The notes below the pieces were generated by a model. That model was not told the origin of the DNA, made no database searches, and saw nothing but the letters and a program-made list of their open reading frames with translations. A stretch of DNA of 64,000 nucleotides, taken from positions 124,001 through 188,000 of the IMG/VR virus record IMGVR_UViG_3300027749_000039; one strand, 5' to 3'. The translations under genes were made by a program, and so were the position numbers. This document shows, one piece after another, positions 37,300 through 45,906 of this stretch. The stretch is from a virus. The number at the start of each line of letters is the position of its first letter. The first letter of the stretch is position 1.

Positions 37300-38133
37300 A
37301 TGGAAAATAAAAAATTTATTGAAATATGCCAAACAGCCGTAAGTATGGCTGAGGCAGCTAGAATTATAGGAATTGGATTTAATTCTTTTAAGAAAAAAGC
37401 ATTAATATTAAATTGTTATAAAACTAATCAAAATTGGAGAAAAGGTAAAACTGTTTTAAATGATGATAGAATAGAAAGTAAACATACTTTATTTTGTGAA
37501 AATTCTTCCGCAAGAAGAGAATATATTAAAGGTTTAATTATTAAACATAATTTAATTGAATATAAATGTTTTGATTGTGGATTAAAAAATGAATGGAATG
37601 GGAAAATTTTAAACTTACAGTTAGACCATATAAATGGTGTAAAAAATGATAATAGACTTGAAAATTTAAGATTTATGTGCCCTAATTGTCATTCACAAAC
37701 AGAAACATGGTGTAAAAGTAAAGGTAATTCAATAAATAATTTAGATATAGAAATCTTAATTAATACTATAAATAAGTCATTTTCTATGACTAAATTAATT
37801 GATAAATTAGGAATCTATGATACACAAAATAATAGAAAGAAAATCAAAAAAATAATGATAGAAAATAATCTATCTTTTGAATTTGATAAACAGGAAAAGA
37901 ATAAAATAAATAGTTGTAAGTGTGGTAAATCTATTAAAAAATCAAGTAAAATGTGTTCTAAATGTTGGCAGATAGAACAAAGAAAAGTTAATAGACCTAC
38001 ATATGAGCAGTTAAAAAAAGAAGTAGAAGAAATTGGATATTCAGCAACAGGTAGAAAATATAATGTTTCTGATAATTGCATAAGAAAATGGTTAAAAGCA
38101 TATGTACCCCAATTGGCAGAGGGACACCGTTAA
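37300..38133 (+). CDS. HNH homing endonuclease inside tRNA array 5
   Basis: 277 residues. N-terminal HTH (AVSMAEAARIIGIGFNSFKK), HNH core with CFDCGLKNEW, LQLDHINGVKNDNRLENLRF and MCPNCHSQ, then zinc ribbon CKCGK/CSKC and the shared tail NRPTYEQLKKEVEEIGYSAT...IRKWLKAY. The last 12 codons run into tRNA-Leu(AAG): 36 nt are both coding sequence and tRNA. Confidence 0.88.
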   Translation: MENKKFIEICQTAVSMAEAARIIGIGFNSFKKKALILNCYKTNQNWRKGKTVLNDDRIESKHTLFCENSSARREYIKGLIIKHNLIEYKCFDCGLKNEWNGKILNLQLDHINGVKNDNRLENLRFMCPNCHSQTETWCKSKGNSINNLDIEILINTINKSFSMTKLIDKLGIYDTQNNRKKIKKIMIENNLSFEFDKQEKNKINSCKCGKSIKKSSKMCSKCWQIEQRKVNRPTYEQLKKEVEEIGYSATGRKYNVSDNCIRKWLKAYVPQLAEGHR

Positions 38134-38172
38134 GAGCGGTGATAGGTGTCGGATCGTTGCCGACTATATGCA
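38098..38172 (+). tRNA. tRNA-Leu(AAG), short variable loop
   Basis: GCATATG/TATATGC, anticodon arm CACCG-TTAAGAG-CGGTG, T-arm GTCGG-ATCGTTG-CCGAC. Its first 36 nt overlap the endonuclease ORF. Confidence 0.82.
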
Positions 38173-38240
38173 CAAAGATTGCGCTGATGAGAATTGTAGG
38201 TGCAATTTCTAGTTGTAGAGTATTTCACAATACTCTCTCT

Positions 38241-38314
38241 ACCGAAGTGATGTAATTGGTAAACATCTTATTTTCAAAAAATAAGTTTTGAGGGATCGTA
38301 GCCCTTCTTCGGTA
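38241..38314 (+). tRNA. tRNA-Leu(CAA), short variable loop
   Basis: ACCGAAG/CTTCGGT, loop TTCAAAA on stem TTATT/AATAA, T-arm GAGGG-ATCGTAG-CCCTT. No long variable arm. The 38175-38240 stretch holds a GAGTATT/AATACTC hairpin only. Confidence 0.8.
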
Positions 38315-38372
38315 CTATCATTGAAATAGTTGTATATTATGATAAATGGTATAGTTATGATATAATTAATAA

Positions 38373-38457
38373 GCCGCTATGAGCAGATGTGGTAATTGCG
38401 ACGGACTCATAATCCGTTTTCTGTAAGATAGTGTTGGTTCGAGTCCAACTAGCGGTA
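38373..38457 (+). tRNA. tRNA(CAT) with long variable arm: Met, or Ile2
   Basis: GCCGCTA/TAGCGGT, anticodon arm ACGGA-CTCATAA-TCCGT, about 15-nt variable arm, T-arm GTTGG-TTCGAGT-CCAAC. A class II shape is odd for a CAT tRNA. Confidence 0.78.
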
Positions 38458-38512
38458 CAGACATAATAAATATAAAAAGTTATTATGATCACATAAAAGA
38501 AAATTTATTAAA

Positions 38513-38773
38513 ATGGAAAATTTGAAAGATGTAAAGGTCGCAGACCTTGTTAGAAACGCTAAGGCAAAAATTGCTTATGTTCAAAGTGGTATAATTTATT
38601 ACCAAATTGAAAATGATACGCATGTAACTATGCTTCCGATTGATCTTAATAATGAAGATATTAAACAAGATATAGGAACTTCAAGATTAGATGCGGAATA
38701 TAGTGGTATTACTTTAATGCGTTATATTAACAAAGCAATAAAATTAGGTACATTAGCGTATTATAAAAAGTAA
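38513..38773 (+). CDS. Hypothetical 86-residue protein
   Basis: Begins MENLKDVKVADLVRNAKAKI; small alpha/beta. Precedes the AsnRS leader by 5 nt. No family recognised. Confidence 0.65.
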   Translation: MENLKDVKVADLVRNAKAKIAYVQSGIIYYQIENDTHVTMLPIDLNNEDIKQDIGTSRLDAEYSGITLMRYINKAIKLGTLAYYKK

Positions 38774-38778
38774 ATAAA

Positions 38779-38850
38779 ATGGAAACTATAAAAATAAAAA
38801 CTGCGGGCGTCTATGGTGCAGTAATTGCACCATTCGCCTTCTATAATTAG
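38779..38850 (+). CDS. Putative leader peptide before AsnRS
   Basis: 23 codons ending in an Asn codon directly before the stop (PFAFYN). A stem GGCG/CGCC with GGTGCA/TGCACC lies in the ORF, and a 16-bp hairpin AATTAGTA.../...TACTAATT begins at the last sense codon and ends 24 nt before asnS. No T-tract follows the hairpin. Could regulate asnS by translation rather than transcription. Confidence 0.5.
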   Translation: METIKIKTAGVYGAVIAPFAFYN

Positions 38851-38907
38851 TAATTTTTAATCGAATAAAAATTAAAAATACTAATTATAAAAATAAAAGC
38901 AGTTAAA

Positions 38908-40098
38908 ATGAAAAAAAAACAAGGATGGATTAAATCCATAAGACAATCCAAAGGATTAATATTTGTAGCAGTTACAGACGGAGCAAAAGATTTCCAAGTA
39001 ACAATAGTAGAAGCCGAATGTAAAATATACGGCGAACTAAAAGTAGGAGCTTCTTTTGAAGCACAAGGTAAAGATTCAACAACCCCAAAAGGATTATTTG
39101 AATTTAAAGCATCTGAGTTTAAGATAATAGGTAGTTCCGATGACAGCTACCCTATACAGCCCAAGTCCCATGGTATGGATTTTCTACGTTCTATTTTAGA
39201 ATATAGAGGAAAAACTAAACAATTTCAAGCAATTTGGAAAATTAGGCATCATTTAACACAGGCTATACATCAATTTTTTGATAGTGAAGGATTTTATCTC
39301 TACCAAATTCCTATCATTATAGACAGCGATTGTGAGGGTGCCGGTGAAACTTTCCAAGTAAAAACTGAATGGTTAGATAGAGTTTTAACCGTATCAGGTC
39401 AGCTACATGGTGAAGTGGGTGCCATGAGTCTTGGTAAAATTTATTCATTTAGTCCATCTTTTAGAGCAGAAAAATCAGCCACCAAAAAACACTTAAGTGA
39501 GTTTTGGCATCTTGAACCAGAAATAGGATGGTATAGCATGGAAGATACTATGAGATTAGCAGAAAAATCTATAAAATTCTTTATCACATATGTATTAGAA
39601 AAATGTGAATATGAATTTAAACAATTAGGTATAACTACTGAACATCTAACAGATGTTATAGAAAAAGAATGGAAAACTATTAAATACGAAGAAATAGTTA
39701 AACTATTTGGTGTTAAATATGGTGAGGATATAAACTCGGAAACAGAACAGAAAATTGTAACACATTTTGGTTGCCCTGTGTTTATAACACATTATCCTGA
39801 ATCATTAAAGCCCTTTTACATGAAGAAAATAGGAGGTGTTGCTTTTTGTTTTGATTTGATTTTTGAATCAATAGGGGAATTAATTGGAGGTTCTGAGCGA
39901 GAAGATTCTTATGATAAATTAAAACAGTCTATGATAGATTCTGGTTTAGATTTAGATAAAATGGATTGGTATTTAAACACCAGAAAACACGGTTCAATTC
40001 CACATAGTGGATATGGAATGGGATTTGAACGTCTGTTGATGTTTATTACAAAAGTTCCAAAAATACATGATGTTATACCTTTTCCTGTATCTTATTAA
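38908..40098 (+). CDS. asnS: Asparaginyl-tRNA synthetase
   Basis: 396 residues. OB-fold anticodon domain at the N-terminus (GWIKSIRQSKGLIFVAVTDG), then class II core: IPIIIDSDCEGAGETFQV, motif 2 SPSFRAEKSATKKHLSEFWH and LEPEIGWY, motif 3 HSGYGMGFERLLMFIT. Bacterial AsnRS is about 465, so inserts are trimmed. The GAGETFQV block is AsnRS rather than AspRS type. Two tRNA-Asn genes lie in array 4. Confidence 0.94.
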   Translation: MKKKQGWIKSIRQSKGLIFVAVTDGAKDFQVTIVEAECKIYGELKVGASFEAQGKDSTTPKGLFEFKASEFKIIGSSDDSYPIQPKSHGMDFLRSILEYRGKTKQFQAIWKIRHHLTQAIHQFFDSEGFYLYQIPIIIDSDCEGAGETFQVKTEWLDRVLTVSGQLHGEVGAMSLGKIYSFSPSFRAEKSATKKHLSEFWHLEPEIGWYSMEDTMRLAEKSIKFFITYVLEKCEYEFKQLGITTEHLTDVIEKEWKTIKYEEIVKLFGVKYGEDINSETEQKIVTHFGCPVFITHYPESLKPFYMKKIGGVAFCFDLIFESIGELIGGSEREDSYDKLKQSMIDSGLDLDKMDWYLNTRKHGSIPHSGYGMGFERLLMFITKVPKIHDVIPFPVSY

Positions 40099-40100
40099 AA

Positions 40101-40134
40101 AATGGAGCGTATTTAGATACGCTCCATTTTTTTT
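40101..40134. terminator. Bidirectional terminator
   Basis: AATGGAGCGTAT/ATACGCTCCATT plus T-tract, between asnS and a converging HNH gene whose last codons lie in the stem. Confidence 0.88.
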
Positions 40135-40778
40135 GCATATTTTTTTGTTATCAAATCAGATAAATTCCTATTTTTTAACCTCTTGGTTAAGGTAGTATAA
40201 CAAATACCTAATTTTTTCGCAGTGGTTCCTATTGAATAATTATTACACATTTCAACTAATTTATCATTTTCGGGCCAATCTATTTTTGTATTTTTATCCA
40301 TTAGAGTTTTATTACCATATCTATCATCTTTAAACTTATCTAACGACTTTGTTATCAATTTATGAGGACAAATACCATTATTTTGTGCTTTGCCACAATT
40401 ACAATTAAAACACATAACTTGTAAATCTTCTCTTATTGGATTTTTTCGTAAAACATAATAAAATGATTTGTTTTTATCTTCGTCTTTATAACCATCGTTG
40501 TTTATATGGTCTATGGTTAAAAACATAATTTCTTTTTCGCCGCAGCAAGAACATTGTCCACCATATTTTTTAATAACTTCGTGTTTAAGTGAAAATTGAT
40601 ATTGACTTCTTTTTTCTTTTGCGAAAGGCATACTCTTATTATAATATTTCTTTTTATCTAAGCAAACACGACATCCTTTTTTATTTTCTTCTGGTTCTAT
40701 ATTACCACAATAAATACATAAGCCATTTTCTTCTCTTATTTTCTTCTTTTTATTTCTTGTTTCGTTAGGGCTATACAT
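40113..40778 (-). CDS. HNH endonuclease
   Basis: 221 residues. N-terminal zinc ribbon (CIYCGNIEP, CRVC), HNH core CSCCGEKEIMFLTIDHINND with DLQVMCFNCN, C-terminal HTH (NYSIGTTAKKLGICYTTLTK). Minus strand, against the local direction; free-standing homing-type gene. Confidence 0.86.
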   Translation of the reverse strand: MYSPNETRNKKKKIREENGLCIYCGNIEPEENKKGCRVCLDKKKYYNKSMPFAKEKRSQYQFSLKHEVIKKYGGQCSCCGEKEIMFLTIDHINNDGYKDEDKNKSFYYVLRKNPIREDLQVMCFNCNCGKAQNNGICPHKLITKSLDKFKDDRYGNKTLMDKNTKIDWPENDKLVEMCNNYSIGTTAKKLGICYTTLTKRLKNRNLSDLITKKYAKKMERI

Positions 40779-40900
40779 AATTTCTTTTTTATTCTTTGTT
40801 TATATTTTAATTCATTTCTTTTACACTTGATACAGCAGAACTTTTTGTTAGGTCGTCCTGTTATTTCATTTAAGCAGTTACGATAATTACATTTTCTCAT
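40736..40900 (-). CDS. Small zinc-finger protein before the HNH gene
   Basis: 54 residues; MRKCNYRNCLNEITGRPNKK then FCCIKCKRNE: one C4 zinc finger and a basic helix. Overlaps the HNH start by 43 nt in another frame. Resembles the zinc-finger modules found inside other phage HNH proteins. Confidence 0.62.
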   Translation of the reverse strand: MRKCNYRNCLNEITGRPNKKFCCIKCKRNELKYKQRIKKKLCIALTKQEIKRRK

Positions 40901-40942
40901 AAGGTATATATTAAAAATCTGTCCTTCCTTTTAAAGATAATT

Positions 40943-40972
40943 TTGTAATGTCAAAACTTTATCGTATCTTTG
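40943..40972 (+). promoter_or_regulatory. Bacteroidota-type promoter
   Basis: TTG 40943-40945, spacer 19, TATCTTTG 40965-40972. Confidence 0.8.
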
Positions 40973-40990
40973 TTCTATAAGTTTTTAATT

Positions 40991-41395
40991 ATGATGTGTA
41001 TATGTTGCGATAAGAAGATTTCTCTATTATATCCAGAGATAGATTTACCTAATGGTAAATTAGAAGAAGATGTAGTTTTCAATACTAAAGAGAAAATACA
41101 AATTGATGGCTCTCATGACGAAGAAATAACATTAGACGCTGGTTCAAAAATGTGGAATAACGGGATTGTTAATAAAGTATCAGCTGGATATGGTAGCTGT
41201 CATGATGGTGATGAGTTTATTATCGCAATATGTGATGATTGTATTACTACAAAGAAGAGAACAGGCAATATAGCTTATATTAATAATTATATGGGTTACT
41301 CTTTACCAGGTGATGAAGATTATGAAAAATCAAGAATTGCTTGGAGACGATATAATAGGATAGACGATATATTAAATGATGAAGAAACCCAGTAA
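40991..41395 (+). CDS. Zinc-binding protein with tail-family C-terminus
   Basis: 134 residues; ATG 40991 is the first after the promoter. MCICCDKKI and ICDDCI look like a zinc site. The end RRYNRIDDILNDEE resembles the QIxxIL tail. Function unknown. Confidence 0.68.
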   Translation: MMCICCDKKISLLYPEIDLPNGKLEEDVVFNTKEKIQIDGSHDEEITLDAGSKMWNNGIVNKVSAGYGSCHDGDEFIIAICDDCITTKKRTGNIAYINNYMGYSLPGDEDYEKSRIAWRRYNRIDDILNDEETQ

Positions 41396-41412
41396 AAACT
41401 GGGTTTCTTTTT
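41383..41412. terminator. Bidirectional terminator
   Basis: AGAAACCCAGT/ACTGGGTTTCT stem with T-tract between converging genes. Confidence 0.88.
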
Positions 41413-43669
41413 ATTTATCTAAACCGGTTCCTCTTCTAATTTTACTAAAATCTACTTTACTATCTGGATTAAATGGTAAATTAGCATCTTGATTTGCATT
41501 ATCAGTAAATATAATATATTTATAATCTGTTCCTATAATTGATAGGTTAAGTATTTTATTATGTTCTTTTTCAGGTATTATATTATTGAATAATCTAATA
41601 TTAGTTATCTTAATATCTGAAGCAGGTATTGATGCATGTGTTTTTGGAGCTATATCAATAATAGTTGGTTGTATCGGTAATTCTATTTTGTATAACTGGT
41701 TTAATTTAGAAGATGTTAATTCTTCTGCATCTTCTTCGTATTCCACATTTCTCTTATAAAGATAAGCTGTTAATTTATGTAAGCGTTGATCAATATTTAT
41801 AACTAAACTATACCAAACATTTTCGGATAGAACATTTGATGTTTTGTTAGATAATTCTAATTGATATGTAGTTTCATTTATTATTGCAAATAAAGTATTA
41901 CCTATCATATAAAAAACGAACCCATTATTAATATCATCAATATAATTAAAGAAAATATATGGTTCATTCATTGATATATTATTTATACTAAACCAACAAT
42001 AAAATCCCATATTATCAGATGTTTTGTAGAAGAATTTAAAATTCCTATAAACAACACCTGGTGAATTAAATTGAACACTTGACATATCATAATGTGTTTT
42101 AGCTACCGTCACACTAGCATTTTCTATATTTTCTTTTTCTATATTAGCATATAATTCAACTCTTAGTGTTTCTTGTGCTTTATTAGCTACTCTTAATTGT
42201 TCTTGGTTAGCAGTAGATTTCTTATCTTGCATATTTTCAAGACCCATTAATTCTTCTAATGTAGTATTCTTAGTAAGATTATCAATAACATCTTGTATTT
42301 CTTGATTTGCGCCAATGATATTTGCTTTTTTGTTGAATTTCTTAAGTATTATTTTATAATAAACAGAATAGTTATTAAAATTTCTAATTGCCTGTGAATG
42401 CTCTATTGTATATAATTTATTTATATTACAAAACCAAATTACGTCATTTAAACCTGGTCTGCTTTGCACACCAAATGCTGATTTGAATGCATCTTTAGTT
42501 ATATTAATTTCAAAAGATTCAAATAAGGTTAAGTCAAAATTATTTAATGAACCTGTATTATCTGGAAATTGATTATTATCCACACTAGCTTTTATTTTAG
42601 CATCACATATATAATTTTGTACTTGATGTTCGTGGAATGTATAATCTATACCCTTTTGATCAGCGTCAGTTAATACATAAATAATATCATGTCCAAACAA
42701 ATTCGATACATCATTACTCATTTTATTAAATAAAGTTAAAGCTTGTGCTTGTTGATATGGTTGATAAAATTTAGCAATAGAATCGGCATTTGATATAGGT
42801 AAATTAGTTGATTCAGTCGAATAATTTGGCATCAACATACTTGATTGTCCACCAGGTGGCATATTTTCTAAAGTTGTTGTATCTCCTATTATGTTTAACA
42901 AAAGGCAATTACAATTTTCTCTAACACCATATAAATTAGACTTTTGTCCATCTAATGATACATTTTGAAAATCACCAATTAAATTAATATCAAATATAGA
43001 AACACCAGTTGACCCATTATATTTTACATAATATTCAATTTGGAAAAACCGAATTGGATTAATTCTTTCACCTATTACATTTGCTTTGGTAAATTCGGTC
43101 CAGTTATTAATTGTTCTACCATAATCTTGTGAATAACGATAGTAAATAGTTGTATTCTCAATATCGCCTTTACTTAATATTTCTATATCAGTTAATTTGA
43201 ATACTTTATAAATATAAGGCGGTTTTATTACAACTTCGGTATTAGTTGACGATAATTTAATTGTGCTTAACCCATCGCTTATATTCCTATCTAAACTACC
43301 TTCTAGATTATAATCTAATAAAGTAATAACACCTGTATTTGAATCACCTTCTCTTATCCATTTTATATCAATGAACATTTTATATTTTGGATCAAACGGT
43401 ATAAAATTGTCAATTTCATTGTTAAGTTCTAACCAGTCTGTCCATTTTATAGCGTCTTTAGAAACTCTATATTGTGTTGTTAAATATCTATAATTATCAG
43501 ATCCGGTTATGCTGTAAGTAAATGATTTAAAGTATTTAACATTTTCCAAATTAATAAAAGATAATGAATATGAATCACCTATTTTATTAAATATAGGCGC
43601 ATTAGTTGTATTATAATTATCTGTTATGGTAATACTTCCAAGTATAGAATCTGATGATATAGTAAACAT
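41411..43669 (-). CDS. Large virion protein with C-terminal LamG-like domain
   Basis: 752 residues, beta-rich and Asn/Ser/Thr-rich. Repeated segments of the type ITGSDNYRYLTTQYRVSKDA and WTDWLELNN (twice) suggest duplicated discoidin-like modules in the first third. The last third (FYCWFSINNISMNEPYIFFN, then VWYSLVINIDQRLHKLTAYL) has the pattern of concanavalin/LamG sandwich folds. Likely a tail or baseplate component. AT-rich late-type element upstream. Confidence 0.72.
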   Translation of the reverse strand: MFTISSDSILGSITITDNYNTTNAPIFNKIGDSYSLSFINLENVKYFKSFTYSITGSDNYRYLTTQYRVSKDAIKWTDWLELNNEIDNFIPFDPKYKMFIDIKWIREGDSNTGVITLLDYNLEGSLDRNISDGLSTIKLSSTNTEVVIKPPYIYKVFKLTDIEILSKGDIENTTIYYRYSQDYGRTINNWTEFTKANVIGERINPIRFFQIEYYVKYNGSTGVSIFDINLIGDFQNVSLDGQKSNLYGVRENCNCLLLNIIGDTTTLENMPPGGQSSMLMPNYSTESTNLPISNADSIAKFYQPYQQAQALTLFNKMSNDVSNLFGHDIIYVLTDADQKGIDYTFHEHQVQNYICDAKIKASVDNNQFPDNTGSLNNFDLTLFESFEINITKDAFKSAFGVQSRPGLNDVIWFCNINKLYTIEHSQAIRNFNNYSVYYKIILKKFNKKANIIGANQEIQDVIDNLTKNTTLEELMGLENMQDKKSTANQEQLRVANKAQETLRVELYANIEKENIENASVTVAKTHYDMSSVQFNSPGVVYRNFKFFYKTSDNMGFYCWFSINNISMNEPYIFFNYIDDINNGFVFYMIGNTLFAIINETTYQLELSNKTSNVLSENVWYSLVINIDQRLHKLTAYLYKRNVEYEEDAEELTSSKLNQLYKIELPIQPTIIDIAPKTHASIPASDIKITNIRLFNNIIPEKEHNKILNLSIIGTDYKYIIFTDNANQDANLPFNPDSKVDFSKIRRGTGLDK

Positions 43670-43714
43670 ATCATATATATTAAAAACTTATGTTTGAAAC
43701 TTTTAACAAAAATT

Positions 43715-43744
43715 TTGCATTTTAACAAAAATTTAGTATCTTTG
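43715..43744 (+). promoter_or_regulatory. Promoter of the peptidase gene
   Basis: TTG 43715-43717, spacer 19, TATCTTTG 43737-43744; ATG 43761. Confidence 0.82.
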
Positions 43745-43760
43745 TATAAATAAAGTATAA

Positions 43761-44993
43761 ATGAACGTTAAAGAAAAATTCTTAGAACTTACAAGTAGAA
43801 CCTATCCTCACGAAACAGAACATGAGTTATATCCTCTACTACCAGATAATTTATTGACAGATGATTTTGGTAATAAATATATCCAAATAGGTGATACAAC
43901 TACAATGTTTACATCACACCTAGATACCGCCACCAAAGCTAACACTAATATAACACACGTTATAGACGGTGATATTATTAAGACTGATGGTAAAACAATT
44001 CTCGGTGCCGATGACAAAGCAGGTGTTGTTATCATGCTTAACATGATTGAGAATAACGTTCCTGGTTTATATTACTTCTTTCTTGGTGAAGAAGTTGGAT
44101 GTATTGGTAGCTCAAAATTAGCAGAAAGCTTTAAAAAATCACAAAAATTAGAACACATAAACAAAGTTATATCTTTTGATAGGCGAGATACAGATTCTAT
44201 AATTACGCATCAATCTTCTGCTAGAAGTTGCTCTGACGCTTTTGCGGAAGCATTAGCTGAACAGTTAAATCGTTTCTCTAAAGAAGTATATGATAATGAT
44301 ACAGTATTTGAATACAAGAAAGACCATACTGGTATATGCACTGACTCAATTCAATTTACTTCACTTTATTCGGAATGCACCAATATATCTGTTGGCTATT
44401 ATGAAGAACATACTTTTAGAGAAAGACAGAATATTAAACACTTAGATAAATTAGCTAAAACTTGTTGCTTACTTGATTGGGAGTCATTACCAGTTGAAAG
44501 AGATTTTACTAAGAAAGAATATTATAGTTATGGGCAAAGCTATCAGAGTCACTATGGTAGTAGATGGAGTGAAGAAGATTATGAATATAGTAATAGAAGT
44601 TATAGTAGATATGGAAGCTCTTATAACAACTACAGCACTGCGTTAAAAGATGAGAAAAAATATTTTATTGATAGATCATTTGGTTCAGCATATTCTTCTT
44701 CAATAACTGTTGAAAATGGAAGTAATAAAGTAAAAGCAGTTAATTTATCTTATGATAGATTAAATTATGAAAAATCTTTAATAGAAGAATTATTCTATTA
44801 TTTAGAAGTTCAATATAAAGCATTGACTTGGTCAGGTGAGAAAGCTATTGTATGTTATGATAATAGTCATGTATTTACTAATGTAAGTAGAGATGAGTTA
44901 TCGGAATTTCTACCAGAATTAAACTTCTGGGAAATTGAATATGAAAGACAAATTCATGAAGACTTATGGGATTCTCCAGATTGGATGTGGTAA
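43761..44993 (+). CDS. M20/M42-like metallopeptidase, complete paralogue
   Basis: 410 residues. Metal ligands: TSHLDTATK (HxD), GADDKAG (bridging Asp), GEEVGC (Glu pair), FDRRDTDS and YEEHTF (His). The order fits M20/M42 aminopeptidases. The lid or dimerisation domain is very short. The C-terminal 150 residues are Tyr/Ser-rich (SRYGSSYNNYSTALK) and unlike known members. Paralogue of the truncated gene at 3-878. A phage peptidase of this type is unusual; role unknown. Confidence 0.8.
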   Translation: MNVKEKFLELTSRTYPHETEHELYPLLPDNLLTDDFGNKYIQIGDTTTMFTSHLDTATKANTNITHVIDGDIIKTDGKTILGADDKAGVVIMLNMIENNVPGLYYFFLGEEVGCIGSSKLAESFKKSQKLEHINKVISFDRRDTDSIITHQSSARSCSDAFAEALAEQLNRFSKEVYDNDTVFEYKKDHTGICTDSIQFTSLYSECTNISVGYYEEHTFRERQNIKHLDKLAKTCCLLDWESLPVERDFTKKEYYSYGQSYQSHYGSRWSEEDYEYSNRSYSRYGSSYNNYSTALKDEKKYFIDRSFGSAYSSSITVENGSNKVKAVNLSYDRLNYEKSLIEELFYYLEVQYKALTWSGEKAIVCYDNSHVFTNVSRDELSEFLPELNFWEIEYERQIHEDLWDSPDWMW

Positions 44994-45008
44994 TAAAAAT
45001 AAATAATT

Positions 45009-45473
45009 ATGAAACAAAAAATAGGTATTTTTGCAGGATCTTTTAATCCATTTACAATTGCACATAAAAACATTTTAGAAAAAGCCGAAAGAATACTTGG
45101 TATTGGAAACGTTGTAGTTGCGATTGGTTGTAATCCAGCCAAAGGTTCTATTGCCGATAAAAGTCGGGAAGCTAATTCGTTAGCTTCCCGACTAGAAACA
45201 CCAGTTATATCTTATACAACTTTTCTACATGAATTGATTCTTCAAAAAGAAGAAGAAGGTTATGATGTTGTATTAGTTCGTGGATTAAGAAATGGCGAAG
45301 ATTTAGCTTATGAAGAAAATCAATTAAAATTCATAAGAGAGTTCTTACCAGAAGACTATTTACTTAATACAATATTCTTAATTTCAGATGAAGAATATAA
45401 ACATATTAGTTCATCAGCGGTAAGACAATTAGAATCATTCAGAGAGGGTAGTGCTAAACAATATGTAATATGA
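45009..45473 (+). CDS. CoaD-like phosphopantetheine adenylyltransferase
   Basis: 154 residues, the usual CoaD length. IGIFAGSFNPFTIAHKNIL contains the (H/T)xGH-type nucleotide-binding site (here TIAH, with the second His), VVLVRGLRNGEDLAYEENQL matches the CoaD IRGLR...FEYE block, and YKHISSSAVRQL matches the WSFISSSLVKEV block. It would make dephospho-CoA from phosphopantetheine and ATP. A related NMN adenylyltransferase role cannot be excluded. Confidence 0.82.
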   Translation: MKQKIGIFAGSFNPFTIAHKNILEKAERILGIGNVVVAIGCNPAKGSIADKSREANSLASRLETPVISYTTFLHELILQKEEEGYDVVLVRGLRNGEDLAYEENQLKFIREFLPEDYLLNTIFLISDEEYKHISSSAVRQLESFREGSAKQYVI

Positions 45474-45568
45474 TTATAATAGATAAGCGTTATACAATAA
45501 AATTCAGTAAAAATGGTATACTTCAATATGCCGACTTTAGTGAGAAAGATGGTGAAGAAATCCAATGA
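45470..45568 (+). CDS. Hypothetical 32-residue peptide
   Basis: ATG overlaps the previous stop and its stop overlaps the next ATG: tight translational coupling supports a real gene. MIIIDKRYTIKFSKNGILQY; no family recognised. Confidence 0.55.
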   Translation: MIIIDKRYTIKFSKNGILQYADFSEKDGEEIQ

Positions 45569-45906
45569 CAAATATGAAAAATTTTACACAAAAAAAGACT
45601 AACTTAAATACCAAAGTGGATTTTAGTAAAGAAAAATTAGAAGAACCATTTATAGCAATGGAACCAAAACATGTGCCTGTTGATAACCAAACAACTTTTG
45701 AAAAAATGTTTAATCGCACCATTGACCAGAAGTATATCTGCACCTGCGAGTATTATGGTTCCTATTTTGTAGGCTCAATTAAAGAAATTGAACTATGGAT
45801 ACATCAAGAAGGTATCAAACCCGATGAGGATACTATAGAAATATATGAATTGAAGTCAGATAAACCATTGTCGTTCAACATAAAAACTACTATTGAGATA
45901 ATCTAA
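45565..45906 (+). CDS. Hypothetical 113-residue protein
   Basis: Contains YICTCEYYGSYFVGSIKEIE; mixed fold. Coupled to both neighbours by overlap. No family recognised. Confidence 0.63.
   Translation: MTNMKNFTQKKTNLNTKVDFSKEKLEEPFIAMEPKHVPVDNQTTFEKMFNRTIDQKYICTCEYYGSYFVGSIKEIELWIHQEGIKPDEDTIEIYELKSDKPLSFNIKTTIEII

Noticed and set aside
38339-38365. Eight-codon ORF MINGIVMI before the CAT tRNA as another leader
   Set aside because: Very short, no promoter or terminator nearby; Met/Ile content may be chance.
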